Positions 7,814 to 18,149 of a stretch of DNA of 64,000 nt are shown here, in pieces. Position 1 is the stretch's first letter; the number at the start of each line of letters is the position of its first letter. The notes under the pieces were generated by a model. The model was not told the origin of the DNA, made no database searches, and saw only the letters and a program-made list of their open reading frames with translations. Made by a program: the position numbers and the translations under genes. This stretch comes from Saprospiraceae bacterium (lineage in GTDB: Bacteria > Bacteroidota > Bacteroidia > Chitinophagales > Saprospiraceae), in contig JADKAE010000005.1 of the NCBI GenBank assembly GCA_016715405.1, forward strand, positions 62,001-126,000. The letters run 5' to 3'.

Positions 7814-9446
7814 ATGAAACAAACGTGCTTACTCCTCATTTGGGCTTTAACAACCGTAATAACCCCATTAGGCGCACAAGCCCCTGTTAGCGCCGTAATA
7901 GAAAGCGGCAATGTAAAAGCCCTTGTCCAATCCAACGGCGCCCTTTTCTGGGATTTTTCCAACGGTCAGTTTATTGCGCCCTATGTGCCGGGGCAGACGG
8001 AAATATCGCTGATGCGTGCATCGGGCGTATGGCTGTCGGGGTTAGATCCAGGCGGGAATATCAGGCTAGCGGCCCAGTTGTACGACAGCAACGGCGATTT
8101 CGAGCCTGGCCTGATAACGGGATCAGGCGCCATCCCCTTCAATAAAATTTGGCGCGTGACAGCCGACGAAGTGGCGCAACACGTGGCAGACTGGGAAGAC
8201 AACCAAGTTATAGACAACCCCGTGCCCAATGTCTTTTCCTGGCCCGCCCGGGGTAATCCTTTTTTTGAACAATACAATTCGGGATTGACACTGCCCAGCC
8301 TTTCACAGGGCTTCGCAGCTTTCTGGGATCGCGACGGCGATGCCGTTTATAACCCCGCAGCGGGCGATTTCCCCGTACTGGAGGTCAGGGGTTGCGAACA
8401 AGCCATCGTGCCCCACGAAATGCTGTGGTTTTCATTTCACGACTATAGCTTGCACAACCAAACCGGCGGCGCCATACTCAATATGGAGATACATACGCTG
8501 GTGTTTACTTTTAATTGTACAGATAACAGCGTGTTAAACGATGCCGTATTTGTGCGCTACAAATTAATCAGCCGGGCTTCGGAAGACCTCCTGGAAGCGC
8601 GTTTCGGCGTTTTTGCCGACTTCGACATCGGCGCACCCAATGATGACTATGTAGGTTGCGACCTGAGCGTCAACTCTTTTTGGCTATAACGCCGATCTTT
8701 TCGATAACCTTTACGCCAATCCGCCGGCTATGGCGGTAGACATGCTACGCGGGCCCCTCAACGAAGAACTCGAAGAACAACCGCTTGCGCACATGATGCC
8801 TTTCACCAATGGGACGGGCCCGCAAGGAATGCCTAATATACCTCTTCAGTATTATTACCTGATGAACGGTTATTGGCTGGATGGTACTCCCGCCCCTGGC
8901 AACGGCTTGCTCTATCCCGGCGATCCCAATGATCCCGCTGCCGATTCGGAATTAACAGCCGGCAATACCCCCGGCGAGCGCAGGGTCATTGCCAGCAGCG
9001 CGCCTTTCAAATTGCAACCCGGCGCTGTAAACGAAATGATACTGGGGTATTATTTCACACAAGTGCCCGGCGCCGATGCCTTTGAAAACGTCGCAGCCAT
9101 GTACGGGCGGTCTGATACGCTACAAGCCCTGTTTGATAATTGCTTTGATATTCCTTCACACCATTGCGCGCTGGTAGTGAGTTCACGCGCCCCCAATGCA
9201 GAGCCGCAACGCCTCACCCTATCTCCCAATCCGGCCTCCCAAAAGGTCGTACTCCAAGTTGGCGACATCCAGGAAAAACTGCAAGTAGCTGTTTATGACG
9301 CGTTCGGGCGGCAAATCTATTCTGCCCAATTGACAGGAACTAACCCCGAATTAGACGTGAGCAGCCTCATGCCCGGTATGTACTGGATAAAAGTGGTTAC
9401 AGATAAGGGAATTACACTGGTTGGTAATATGGCTGTTGCGCGGTAG
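7814..9446 (+). CDS. T9SS-exported protein with type A sorting domain, frameshifted
   Basis: An exported protein of about 543 residues once frame-corrected. It has a signal peptide (MKQTCLLLIWALTTVITPLGAQ) and a beta-rich body. The C-terminal type A sorting domain (LSPNPASQKVVLQ to GMYWIKVVTDKG) is that of substrates of the Bacteroidota type IX secretion system. The frame breaks at a run of five T (8677-8681). Removing one T joins DLSVNSF to GYNADLFDN, matching related proteins that read GYN(G/A)D. The body belongs to a family common in Saprospiraceae with no assigned function. The break is probably a sequencing error. Confidence 0.8.
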
Positions 9447-9460
9447 TAAAAAAAATCGTA

Positions 9461-9492
9461 ATGTAGAGCCACAAAATTTTGTGGCTCTACAT
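9461..9492. repeat. Perfect 32-bp GTAGAG-type palindrome
   Basis: ATGTAGAGCCACAAAA is followed directly by its exact complement TTTTGTGGCTCTACAT. It ends 10 bp before the ATG of the next gene, so it would lie in or near its leader. It shares GTAGAG...CTCTAC ends with the copy at 2604-2631. Confidence 0.8.
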
Positions 9493-9502
9493 ATTACATA
9501 CC

Positions 9503-12263
9503 ATGCGAAAAACAGCCTCAGTTCTCATCACACTGTTGCTTGCAGTTGTTTATACGACACAAGCGCAACCCACCAATATTGACAGCCTGAAAACCGTATG
9601 GAGCGCCCGCACTTCGGGCGATTCGGTGAGGTGTTTAGCCTCGCAGGGTTTAGTAGTTTATTATTTAAGTGTAAATATTGATTCTGCCCTGTGGTGGAGC
9701 GATCAGGAAATCTCTTTTGCCCAAAAGACGGGATCGCCCTATTTGCTCTCGTCAGCCATGAAAGATAAGGCGATCGCACACCAGTACAAAGGCGAATACG
9801 AGCAGGCCCTGGCTCTCAACCAGGAGGCTTTACAGATGTTGGGCGAGAGCAAACGCGATCAAACACTGGCCTCTACTATTTTGGGCAATATCGGCCTTAC
9901 TTATAGCGACAAAAAAGAAACCGATAAAGCCGCAGAATACTATAAAAAGGCCCTAAACATCAAACGTATTTTAGCCGACAGCATAGGTATCGCCCGCAAT
10001 TTGAACAATATCGGACTGGTTTATTTTCAGAGCGAGGTATTTGACTCCGCACTCGTATATTTTACCAAAACCCTCGAGCTCTCGCGTCAACTAGGCAGCG
10101 ATTTTGGGGAAGCCTTATCGCTGGGCAATATCGGTTCGGTTTATTTAAATACCAAACAATACGACAAGGCTAATACGTACCTCAATCAGGCTCTTGAACT
10201 CAAGCGGCGCATCAACGACCAACGCGGCGTAAACACCGTATTGAACAACCTGGGTAATACCGCATTGGAGCAAAAAGATTATGCCAAGGCACGCACTTAT
10301 TATGAAGAGGCCCTCCAGGTAGGCCAACAAGTGGGCGATAAACAATACTTAAGCGAAACTTATTCCGGACTGGCAAAAACATACGCCGGCTTGGGCGAAT
10401 ACCGCCTGGCCTACGAAGCGTCGAATAATTACGCCATAGTAAGAGATTCCATAATGAACGAGCTCAATAGCGAAACGTTCAACGAAATGGAAGTGCGTTT
10501 TCAAACCAAAGAAAAAAGAAGCCCAACTGAGCAGCCAGCAACTCACCATTGCCAGGCAACGTATCCTTGTCATCGGCGCCATTCTTGCGCTTGTAGTGAT
10601 GGGCGCCTTGTTTCAATTCTTCCGCAACCAGCAGCGTCTTCGCCAGAAGGAAGCCGCACTGGCCGTGCAATTGGAGCGCGCAGAAGCCGACAAGTTGCGC
10701 GAAATCGACAAATTGAAGAGCAATTTTTTTGCCAATATCAGCCATGAATTTCGCACTCCCCTCACTCTCATCCTGGGCCCGCTCGAGCAAATGCTCAGCG
10801 GCGCACTGCAGGGTGATCTACAGAAATACTATCGCATCATGCAGCGCAATGCCGTTAGGTTGTTGCAACTCGTCAACCAACTACTCGACTTATCGCGGTT
10901 GGAAAGCGGGCGCATGTTATTGCAGGTAAACCGCTGCGACTGGGTGTCGCTGGTACGCGCTATTGCATTTTCTTTTGAAAGCCTTGCCGAGCGCAAGCAG
11001 ATCAAGCTCGAAGTCAATTTACCGGATGGGGCCCATTATGGCTGGATTGACCGCGACAAACTGGAAAAAATACTCGTGAACCTGTTGTCAAACGCTTTTA
11101 AATTCACCCACGAAGAAGGCCATATAGCGGTCAGCGGCCGGCTATCCGATGGCGGCAAATGGCTCAAGCTCACCATTGCAGACAACGGCATAGGTATTCC
11201 TGCACATCAATTAGAACACTTGTTTGAGCGCTTTTACACTTCGGGCACCACAGAAGAAGGTGTAGAAGGAAGTGGCATTGGGTTGGCGCTTACCAAAGAA
11301 CTGGTCGTATTGCATCACGGCACAATCGAAGTAGAAAGCGAACCCAAGCAGTTCACCCGCTTTCATCTCACCATACCCATCACAGAGGACGCCTTTGGCA
11401 GTGAAGAGACCGGACCCGACACGGGCGTTTCATCGGCCGCTGTAATTGCGCCCGGTTTTACTCCAAAAGCACAACTACCCGCATCGGTCGCTGACGCCGA
11501 CGAAACCCGTGATCGCCCACTCGTATTGATCGTAGAGGACAACGAAGACGTGCGCAACTACATCGCCGACCAATTATCGGGCGACTTCCACACCGTATTG
11601 ACCGAAAACGGCAAAGAAGGACTGGCCAAAGCGCTAGAAATAGTGCCCGATCTGGTCATCACCGACCTGATGATGCCCGAAATGGACGGCATAGCCTTGT
11701 GCCGGCTGCTGAAACAGGAAACCGCTACCAGTCATATTCCCGTCATTATGCTTACGGCCAAGGCCGAACGCGAGGATAAACTGGAGGGCCTGGGTACCGG
11801 CGCCGACGACTACCTCGTCAAACCCTTTGATGCGCTTGAACTGAAAACCCGCATCAACAACCTCATTGCCCAGCGCAGGCTATTGCGCAGCCGTTTTGCC
11901 GGCGGGACGGTTTTCAAACCTTCGGAAGTAGCCGTAACGCCTGTGGACGAAGCCTTTCTCCAACGCGTGATGTCCACCATAGAAGACAACCTTGATGAAG
12001 AACAATTCAGTGTGGTGGAATTGGGACAGGCCGTTGGCATGAGTCGCAGCCAGCTACACCGCAAGCTCAAAGCCCTCACTGACAAGGGCCCCAACGAGAT
12101 TATCAGGGATATGCGCCTGAACAGGGCCAAAGAATTGCTGGAGAAAGGCGCGGGCAATGCCTCCGAGGTAGCTTACATGGTAGGATTCAACAGCCTCGCC
12201 TATTTTTCCAAGTGCTTTAGCGATCAATTCGGCATGGCGCCCAGCGATGTGCGCAAGCGCTAA
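9503..12263 (+). CDS. TPR sensor/histidine kinase/response regulator/AraC hybrid, frameshifted
   Basis: A one-polypeptide two-component system of about 919 residues. Order: signal peptide (MRKTASVLITLLLAVVYTTQ), periplasmic TPRs (about 60-310), one transmembrane helix (about 350), HisKA with the phosphorylated His in NFFANISHEFRTPL, HATPase (NLLSNAFKF, DNGIGIP, GSGIGLAL), receiver (VEDNEDVRNY, acceptor Asp in VITDLMMPEMDG, Lys in YLVKPFD) and AraC-type HTH at the end. The frame breaks in a run of six A (10512-10517); one A fewer restores it. ATG 9503 is preferred over TTG 9479. Its stop overlaps the convergent stop of the next gene by 4 nt. Confidence 0.88.
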
Positions 12264-13505
12264 AACTCGTGCGCATCTTTTTGGGCGAAATAATTAGCCA
12301 CAAAGCTGTAGGCAAAAATACCGATTCCGAAAAGCGGCAGGGCAAAGCCGTTTTGAGGTAAAAACATCGCCACCAGGCCTACTACAGCCATAGCTATGGC
12401 GTACCACAACAGGTATTGGCGGGCTTTGCTACCGGGCCTTACATTAAACATACCGCTAGCGGGTATCAACATAAAGAAAAAGTAGCCCGTCAGGAAGGCA
12501 AAAACAAGGCCTGCGTAAGCAGAAATCCGATAAAAAAAAAAAAGCAGCGGCAAGTAGCGTACCAGCCAGGTTAGATCCTTTCAGTTCATCCTCATCGAGG
12601 GCGTATTTTCCCAGGGGATGCAGGCGCAGGAACAGGTTAGACACCGGTTTGGCAATCCAGGAAGAAAACGCAAAAATCAGGTATGCCACAATCAGTGGTA
12701 TCACCAGCGGCTGAAGCACGGGAAAAGATTCTGCGGCAGAAAGAAGCAATCGGTAGGCCACATAAAGGCCGATGATAAACACCCATTGGTTGCGCTCGCT
12801 GAGTTTGCTGATCCACAAGAAATAGCGCAGGATAACCCGATAAAACACATTTTTTGCTTTAATGGCTTCTTTGAGTCCCATGCGTGCAAAATCGTGGTTG
12901 GGATCAAGTCGTAGCGCTTCCTTGAAATTGTCGAGCGCCTGGGCGTAGTTTCCGATATGCACGTTTACCCAACCTTTGCTGGCGTGTGAATGGGCGTCTT
13001 CAGGGTCTTGTTGCAGCGCGAAGTCGATCACTTCGGCAGCTTCGCCGGTTCGATTGAGTTTTACCAGCGCTTCGGTGCGCATATTGAGCAAGTTGACATC
13101 TTCGGGGTCGAGGGCGAGGCCGGCTTCAGCGGCGTCGAGGGCTTCCTGCCACTTGCTTTCGTAAATGGCAAAAATAGATTGCAGCAGGTAGAATGATGAG
13201 TCGTCGGGCGTCTGTCGTTGTCCTTCCTGCAGGGCTTCCCTGGCCTTAGCCATTTGTTTGTTATAAAATAAGGCGCGCGCCAGAATATAATAAAACCAGG
13301 GCCATTCAGGGTTGTTACTCACAGCTTGACGGGCAGGGGGCAGCGCTTCGGCATAACGCTCCTGCTGCAAATACACTTCGGCCAATAACGCCAAGCCGAA
13401 GGCGTCGGTGGGTTCACCGGCCAGATAAGCTTTCACTTCCTTTTCGGCTTCGGCATATCGCCTTTGTTCCATTAACAGTCCGGCGCGTTCCAGGTAGATA
13501 TTCAC
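12260..13505 (-). CDS. TPR protein with C-terminal membrane domain, frameshifted
   Basis: About 414 residues when corrected. The N-terminal ~230 residues are TPRs (YAEALPPARQAVSNNPEWPW and AQALDNFKEALRLDPNHDFA). The C-terminal ~180 residues have four or five membrane helices with no motif I recognise. The break is in a run of twelve A (12532-12543, T on the coding strand), which is an easy place for a length error. The gene follows the AAA+ ATPase gene on the same strand and may act with it. The domain layout suggests a membrane scaffold. No enzymatic role can be assigned. Confidence 0.72.
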
Positions 13506-13509
13506 AAAG

Positions 13510-13580
13510 ATGGTTTAGCGATTGGGTTGGTTGGAGCGATTAGGTTTAGCGATTGGGTTCACGCTAAACTGAATGCACTA
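13510..13580. repeat. TTTAGCGATTGGGTT word array
   Basis: Two and a half degenerate copies of TTTAGCGATTGGGTT followed by partly complementary CTAAAC words, filling the gap between two co-directional genes. The complementary word CTAAACCCAATCG is tandemly repeated at 33935-33985. Confidence 0.65.
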
Positions 13581-13585
13581 AACCT

Positions 13586-14929
13586 TCATTTTATTTTCAA
13601 ATACGCCAGAATCTCATCATACAGGCCGCTTTCGTTGGCAAAAAGGGCGTAATTTTTTGCTGTGCCGAACCATTCCTTAGTGGTCGCCTTGTGTTTTTTC
13701 ACGGCTGCTTCGATATCGGAGGTTTCGAGCGGCGTGGGGATGCCTTTCGACATAGCCTCGTGGAGTTTGGCTTCGATAGCGATATCAACGAGGGCCTGGA
13801 GGTCGGCGCCCGAGTAGTCGGCAGTAAGACGGGCCAGGCGGGCGTAGTCGATATGGCCCAGCGGTTTGCCCTGCAGTTGGATGCGCAGGATAGCCTCCCT
13901 GGCCGACTCGTCGGGGGGCGGCACAAAAACGATGCGGTCGAAGCGGCCCGGCCGGCGGAAGGCGGGGTCGAGGTGCCAGGGAGCATTGGTAGCTGCGAGC
14001 ACCAGCACGCCTTCGTTGTCGTATTCCACGCCGTCAAGCTCGGCCAGGAACTGATTAATGAGGTGTCTGCCGGCGCTTTGGCGCATATCACTTCGACTGG
14101 CGCCGAGGGCGTCAACTTCGTCAAAAAAAAGCACGCAGGGTTTCATCGACCGTGCTTTCTGGAAGAGTTGGTGCAGGTTTTGTTCGCTGACGCCCACGTA
14201 CATATTGAGAATATCGCTGATCCCTACAGCGATAAAATTGGATTGTATTTCACCGGCTGTTGCGCGGGCCAGGTGGGTTTTACCGCAGCCCGGGGGGCCG
14301 TACATCAAAATACCTCCACCAATCTTTTTGCCATAGGCTTTGTATATCTCGGGATGCTTGAGGGGATGGATGATCTTGAGGCGGATCTCCTCTTTCACCT
14401 TATCCATACCGCCCACGCTATCAAAGGCTATTTTGGGGCGTTCAATTTCGATAGCACTCTCGTCCTCAAAGTCGTCGCCCTGACGCAAGGTGAGTTTTTC
14501 GGCCTCGCGAGGCGTCTGGGATTTCTGCTGGAGGTTAATTTCCGATTCCAGGAAAGTATCGCGCAGGTTTCCATCGATCAGCACGGCTTTTTCATAGGCA
14601 TCCATGGCTTCGCCGGGCTGGTTGGTGGCCAGCATGAGGCGGGCGTACAGGAGCCAGACGGAGGCGGGAGGCGTGGGGGATTGCAGCAGCTCTTCCGCCA
14701 CCACGAGCGCCAATGCCGTTTTTTGTTGTTCAAAAAAAGCGATAGCCAATCCCAGCTTTAGCGATACATCATGGGGGGCAAGACGCAGGGCCTCTTTCCA
14801 TTCAAGTTCTGCTTCTTCATACCTTTTGCGTTTGGCGAAGGCATTGGCCAAAAGCTTGCGAAGCGGTACGTTTTCGGGAGAATTTCGTACCGCTTCGCGC
14901 AAGTGATCGAGTTCGTCTGAATCCATCAT
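13586..14929 (-). CDS. TPR-AAA+ ATPase (Cdc48/FtsH-like single AAA domain)
   Basis: A 447-residue protein. Residues 1-130 are TPRs (PLRKLLANAFAKRKRYEEAE). Residues about 170-410 are a classical AAA domain: Walker A GPPGCGKT, Walker B VLFFDEVDALG, pore-loop-like region MYVGVSEQNLHQLF, sensor 1 LAATNAP and arginine finger RRPGRFDR. There is no protease domain, so it would unfold or remodel protein clients chosen by the TPRs, in the cytoplasm. The following TPR membrane gene is a likely partner by position only. No disruption is seen. Confidence 0.88.
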   Translation of the reverse strand: MMDSDELDHLREAVRNSPENVPLRKLLANAFAKRKRYEEAELEWKEALRLAPHDVSLKLGLAIAFFEQQKTALALVVAEELLQSPTPPASVWLLYARLMLATNQPGEAMDAYEKAVLIDGNLRDTFLESEINLQQKSQTPREAEKLTLRQGDDFEDESAIEIERPKIAFDSVGGMDKVKEEIRLKIIHPLKHPEIYKAYGKKIGGGILMYGPPGCGKTHLARATAGEIQSNFIAVGISDILNMYVGVSEQNLHQLFQKARSMKPCVLFFDEVDALGASRSDMRQSAGRHLINQFLAELDGVEYDNEGVLVLAATNAPWHLDPAFRRPGRFDRIVFVPPPDESAREAILRIQLQGKPLGHIDYARLARLTADYSGADLQALVDIAIEAKLHEAMSKGIPTPLETSDIEAAVKKHKATTKEWFGTAKNYALFANESGLYDEILAYLKIK

Positions 14930-14956
14930 TATGAATGGGTAGTTTAAACCGCGGCG

Positions 14957-15622
14957 TTAGGAGGAACTTACCTCCAGATCGCTGCGCTGGTGCATCTTTT
15001 TGGGTATGGTGCCATACACATAATCCCAAAGCGGGGAAGATACGCCGAACATCACACCTTCTTCGCTATAGTGATGGATAGCGTAGTGTACCCACAGATA
15101 TTTTAAAAAATTATTCGGCGGCCTGAAAATATGCACACTGTAGTGAATAACCAGGTAGAGGGCATAACCTACCATAAAGCCGGCCAGTGTAGAGAAGGCA
15201 TATTGTCCCAGCGTAATGCGAAAGACGATCAGCAAAACTGTACCGATGGTCACGCTCATTGCCGGCGGCATGGCGAGGCGCTGCTTGTCCTTCGGATAGT
15301 CATGATGAACACCGTGGATGGTATACGTAACCTTTTTGCGCTGTTCAGATGCATCAGGAGGGGCGTGGAACAACCTTTTGTGTATATTGTATTCCACGAA
15401 AGTGAACAAGACGGCTCCTCCCGCAAACAGCATCACGATCATCAAAAGCGTCAATTCTGTAGCAACCGTGGTGTAATATAAAAGCCCTGCTGCGTACAAG
15501 AAAAAGATAGTCACGGGCACGGAGATGTGCGTACGCGTGAGCTTATCGAGCCACTTGTTTTGAAAAAGCGGTACCGATATGTTTTCGTTGGAAACATAAT
15601 TCCTGGCCTTTGCCTGCTTCAT
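14957..15622 (-). CDS. Fatty acid hydroxylase/sterol desaturase family protein
   Basis: A 221-residue membrane di-iron enzyme of the fatty acid hydroxylase superfamily, close to fatty acid 2-hydroxylases. The iron-binding histidine boxes are HKRLFH, HGVHHDYPKD and HYAIHHYSEEG, spaced among four hydrophobic segments. It probably 2-hydroxylates a lipid acyl chain, which would suit the sphingolipids of Bacteroidota. The substrate is inference. It is 17 bp downstream of the cystathionine beta-synthase-like gene on the same strand. Confidence 0.88.
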   Translation of the reverse strand: MKQAKARNYVSNENISVPLFQNKWLDKLTRTHISVPVTIFFLYAAGLLYYTTVATELTLLMIVMLFAGGAVLFTFVEYNIHKRLFHAPPDASEQRKKVTYTIHGVHHDYPKDKQRLAMPPAMSVTIGTVLLIVFRITLGQYAFSTLAGFMVGYALYLVIHYSVHIFRPPNNFLKYLWVHYAIHHYSEEGVMFGVSSPLWDYVYGTIPKKMHQRSDLEVSSS

Positions 15623-15639
15623 AAGTTTTGTACATTAAA

Positions 15640-16723
15640 TTAAATCTTAAGCGTTTGGCGGAGATATCTGCCGTATTTCCGCTTGTAGACCTTATAGATT
15701 CGTTTAATGTGCTTGTAGCTGTATGGGTTGTTTGCTTCGACGGTAGGGGCGCAATAGAAGCCCTGTTGCTTCATCCAGTCGTCGTTAAATATTTTGCCCA
15801 GGTAACGGCTGCCGTGATCGGGAAAAAGCACGACCACCACATCATCGGGGCGCAGTTGTTTTTTGATTTTATACACGGCCTCCATAGCGGCGCCGCTGGA
15901 GTAGCCCACCATCAGGCCTTCTTTGGCGGCCAGCTCACGGGCCCGCACGGCGCTATGACGGTCGGTCACCTTAACGAAATCGTCGATCAGGTCAAAGGCT
16001 ACGTTATCGGGGATAATCGTTTTGCCGAGGCCTTCGATGCGATAGGGGTAAATCTCGTTTTTATCGAGGATACCCGTTTCCCAATATTTTTTGAGCACCG
16101 AGCCATAGGCGTCGACGCCGATGATACGTATATTCGGATTTTTCTCCTTCAGATAGCGCGCCGTACCTGAGAGGGTACCGCCGGTGCCGGCGCAGCATAC
16201 AAAGTGCGTAATTTTACCTTCGGTTTGCTCCCAAATTTCGGGACCTGTGGTAAAATAGTGCGCATTGGAATTGTCCAGGTTATAGTTTTGCCCCAGGTAA
16301 TACGCATTGGGAATCTCGCGACTGATTTGTTCGGCGCGGGAATAATACGAATTGGGATCTTCGGGTTCGGCGTCGGCGGGGCACACTACCACTTCGGCGC
16401 CCATTGAGCGGAGCAGCGATAGTTTTTCCTGTGAGGCCTTACTCGTTACCGTAAGGATGCATTTATACCCTTTGATACTGCACAATCGCAATGCTAAAGC
16501 CTGTATTGCCTGAGGTTGCTTCAACGATGGTATCGCCTGGCTTGATGCGGCCCTTTTTTTCGGCTTGTTCGATCATGTACAGGGCAATGCGGTCTTTAGC
16601 CGACTGACCTGGATTAAAAGATTCGACTTTACCGAGCACGGTGCCTGGAATGTCGGCGCACATACGTCCCATTTTGATCAATGGTGTATGGCCGATAGTT
16701 GCTAAAACGCTTTCGTAGTACAT
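15640..16723 (-). CDS. Cystathionine beta-synthase/cysteine synthase family enzyme, frameshifted
   Basis: About 360 residues, PLP-dependent fold type II. The Schiff-base lysine is in NPGQSAKDRIA, the substrate loop is EATSGNTGFSIA, and the phosphate-binding GTGGT is near the middle. The spacing and VDAYGSVLKKYWETG resemble cystathionine beta-synthase more than O-acetylserine sulfhydrylase, and no C-terminal CBS pair is present. The frame breaks near 16481-16486, where a TG repeat looks one unit short (SIAIV then CSIKGYKC). It probably condenses serine or an activated serine with homocysteine or sulfide. Confidence 0.85.
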
Positions 16724-17008
16724 ACAATGGTTGCTTTAAAGTCCAGTTTGGGCAGAGCAGTATTTAGTTGAGGGATTCAATACTGGTCGTGTACAATGGT
16801 CACTACAACAAAGCGGGTATTCAAAATCTGATAGCGAAATTAGAGTTATAAGCAAAATAAATCTAAATTTCGCCACTTTTGGCATTGGTGTAAAAGCTAA
16901 TGCAATATTACTAATGTACCCGCAAAAATAAAAGAAAAGCAGGAGGAAACACACAATACTTAACTTGTTGTTGAATTGTTCTATTTACAATAAAATTTAT
17001 CCGGTGTT

Positions 17009-17434
17009 ATGGCAGCGCAGCGTGTGAATCTGAAAGTGCGGTTGATCTTGTATCACAAGGGGAAGATTCTCTTGCTCAAACAGACCAAACCCAATGGCGG
17101 CAACTATACGCTGGTAGGGGGTAACGTGGAAGATGGCGAATATGCTACCCAATCGCTGATCAGGGAGAGTTTTGAGGAAGCCGGCATTACCCTCAAGGAA
17201 AAAGATCTTTCACTGGTGCATGTGCTTCAGAAGACTACACCCGTGGAACAAAGGATGGTGCTTTATTTTAAAGCCTATAAGTGGGAAGGAGAATTAAAAG
17301 CCCGCGAAAAGCACAAGTTTAAAGAAGCAGAGTGGTTTGCACTCGATGAATTGCCGAAAAACCTCACCAGCACGGTGCGCCACGTATTGGAGGAATACCG
17401 CAACGGTAATTTGTATTCAAAGTTCACTAAGTAG
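17009..17434 (+). CDS. NUDIX hydrolase
   Basis: A 141-residue NUDIX hydrolase. The Nudix box fits GX5EX7REUXEEXGU: GNVEDGE, seven residues, RESFEEAGI (about residues 36-58), providing the metal-binding glutamates. The substrate (a nucleoside diphosphate derivative) cannot be told. It is divergent from the cystathionine beta-synthase-like gene across 285 bp that hold no other gene. A palindromic repeat starts 6 bp after its stop. Confidence 0.92.
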   Translation: MAAQRVNLKVRLILYHKGKILLLKQTKPNGGNYTLVGGNVEDGEYATQSLIRESFEEAGITLKEKDLSLVHVLQKTTPVEQRMVLYFKAYKWEGELKAREKHKFKEAEWFALDELPKNLTSTVRHVLEEYRNGNLYSKFTK

Positions 17435-17439
17435 CGTAG

Positions 17440-17478
17440 CGTACCGGTCTGACCGCTGGCAGCGGTCTGACCGGTACG
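17440..17478. repeat. ACCGGTCTGACCGC palindromic element, copy 1
   Basis: CGTACCGGTCTGACCGCT, loop GGC, AGCGGTCTGACCGGTACG. The arms pair except for one T-T mismatch in the middle of each GGTCTGACC. It lies between the convergent NUDIX and Cys-rich genes. A second copy is at 26299-26331. Confidence 0.85.
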
Positions 17479-17488
17479 CGCACCCGGT

Positions 17489-17944
17489 TTATTCGCCTTT
17501 TACCAGTTTAACTTTAGCTGAGTTGCCGGTAGAAGTCGATGAGGCTGATTTGCCTTTCTTGTCGCAGCATCCGGCGCTGGCGCCTTCTGCGCAAGCTTTT
17601 TTATCGTTTGATACTTTTGAAGCTTTGCCTTCGCCTGCACAGCAGCTCTTTTTGCTCGGCGAGACATTGGTAAATTTGCCGGATTTGGTGCAATATTCTA
17701 CTTCTGTGTAGGATACTTTACCGCTTTCGGCATTCACTTCTTTGCGAACATAGCTCACTTTGCCGGTTTGGGCGTCTGTGCGCTCTTCGATGCCTTCTTC
17801 CAACGCAACTGTTTTAGCGAGGCCGGCTTTGCCTTCTTCGCTGCTGGCAGATGCCGTCGAGGCTTTTGAGCCGTGACATTGAGCGTTTACATTTACTAAT
17901 GCTACAGCTCCGAAGAAGGCAAATAATAGGATGAATTTCTTCAT
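17489..17944 (-). CDS. Exported cysteine-containing protein of unknown function
   Basis: 151 residues with a clear signal peptide (MKKFILLFAFFGAVALVNVN, then AQ) and a low-complexity mature part rich in Ser, Lys, Ala and Gly. Cysteine pairs occur in KKSCCAGEG and AGCCDKKG. The repeated VSY...EV segments (KVSYVRKEV, KVSYTEVEY) look like a short beta repeat. Metal binding is possible but not shown. I do not recognise the family. It is convergent with the NUDIX gene. Confidence 0.65.
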   Translation of the reverse strand: MKKFILLFAFFGAVALVNVNAQCHGSKASTASASSEEGKAGLAKTVALEEGIEERTDAQTGKVSYVRKEVNAESGKVSYTEVEYCTKSGKFTNVSPSKKSCCAGEGKASKVSNDKKACAEGASAGCCDKKGKSASSTSTGNSAKVKLVKGE

Positions 17945-18055
17945 GATGATTGTATTTGATAGGTTGCAGAAATGAGTTAGTCGAATAATTTTGCTAAATT
18001 AGACAAGAAAACAATTCGCTTCTGTTAAAATGAACTTAATGTTTTCTTAAAGTTA

Positions 18056-18148
18056 GGGCTTAGCAGTTAGGGCTTAGGGCTTAGCATTAGGGCTTAGGGC
18101 TCAGCAGTCAGCAGTTAGTTGCTGAGCCCTAAGCCCTAACTGCTAACC
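18056..18148. repeat. TTAGGGCTTAGCAG word array with inverted arm
   Basis: Tandem TTAGGGCTTAGCAG-type words from about 18056 to 18119, then the complementary arm TGAGCCCTAAGCCCTAACTG to 18141, making a hairpin of more than 20 bp directly after the metG stop. On the minus strand it could act as metG's terminator. Confidence 0.7.
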
Positions 18149-18149
18149 G

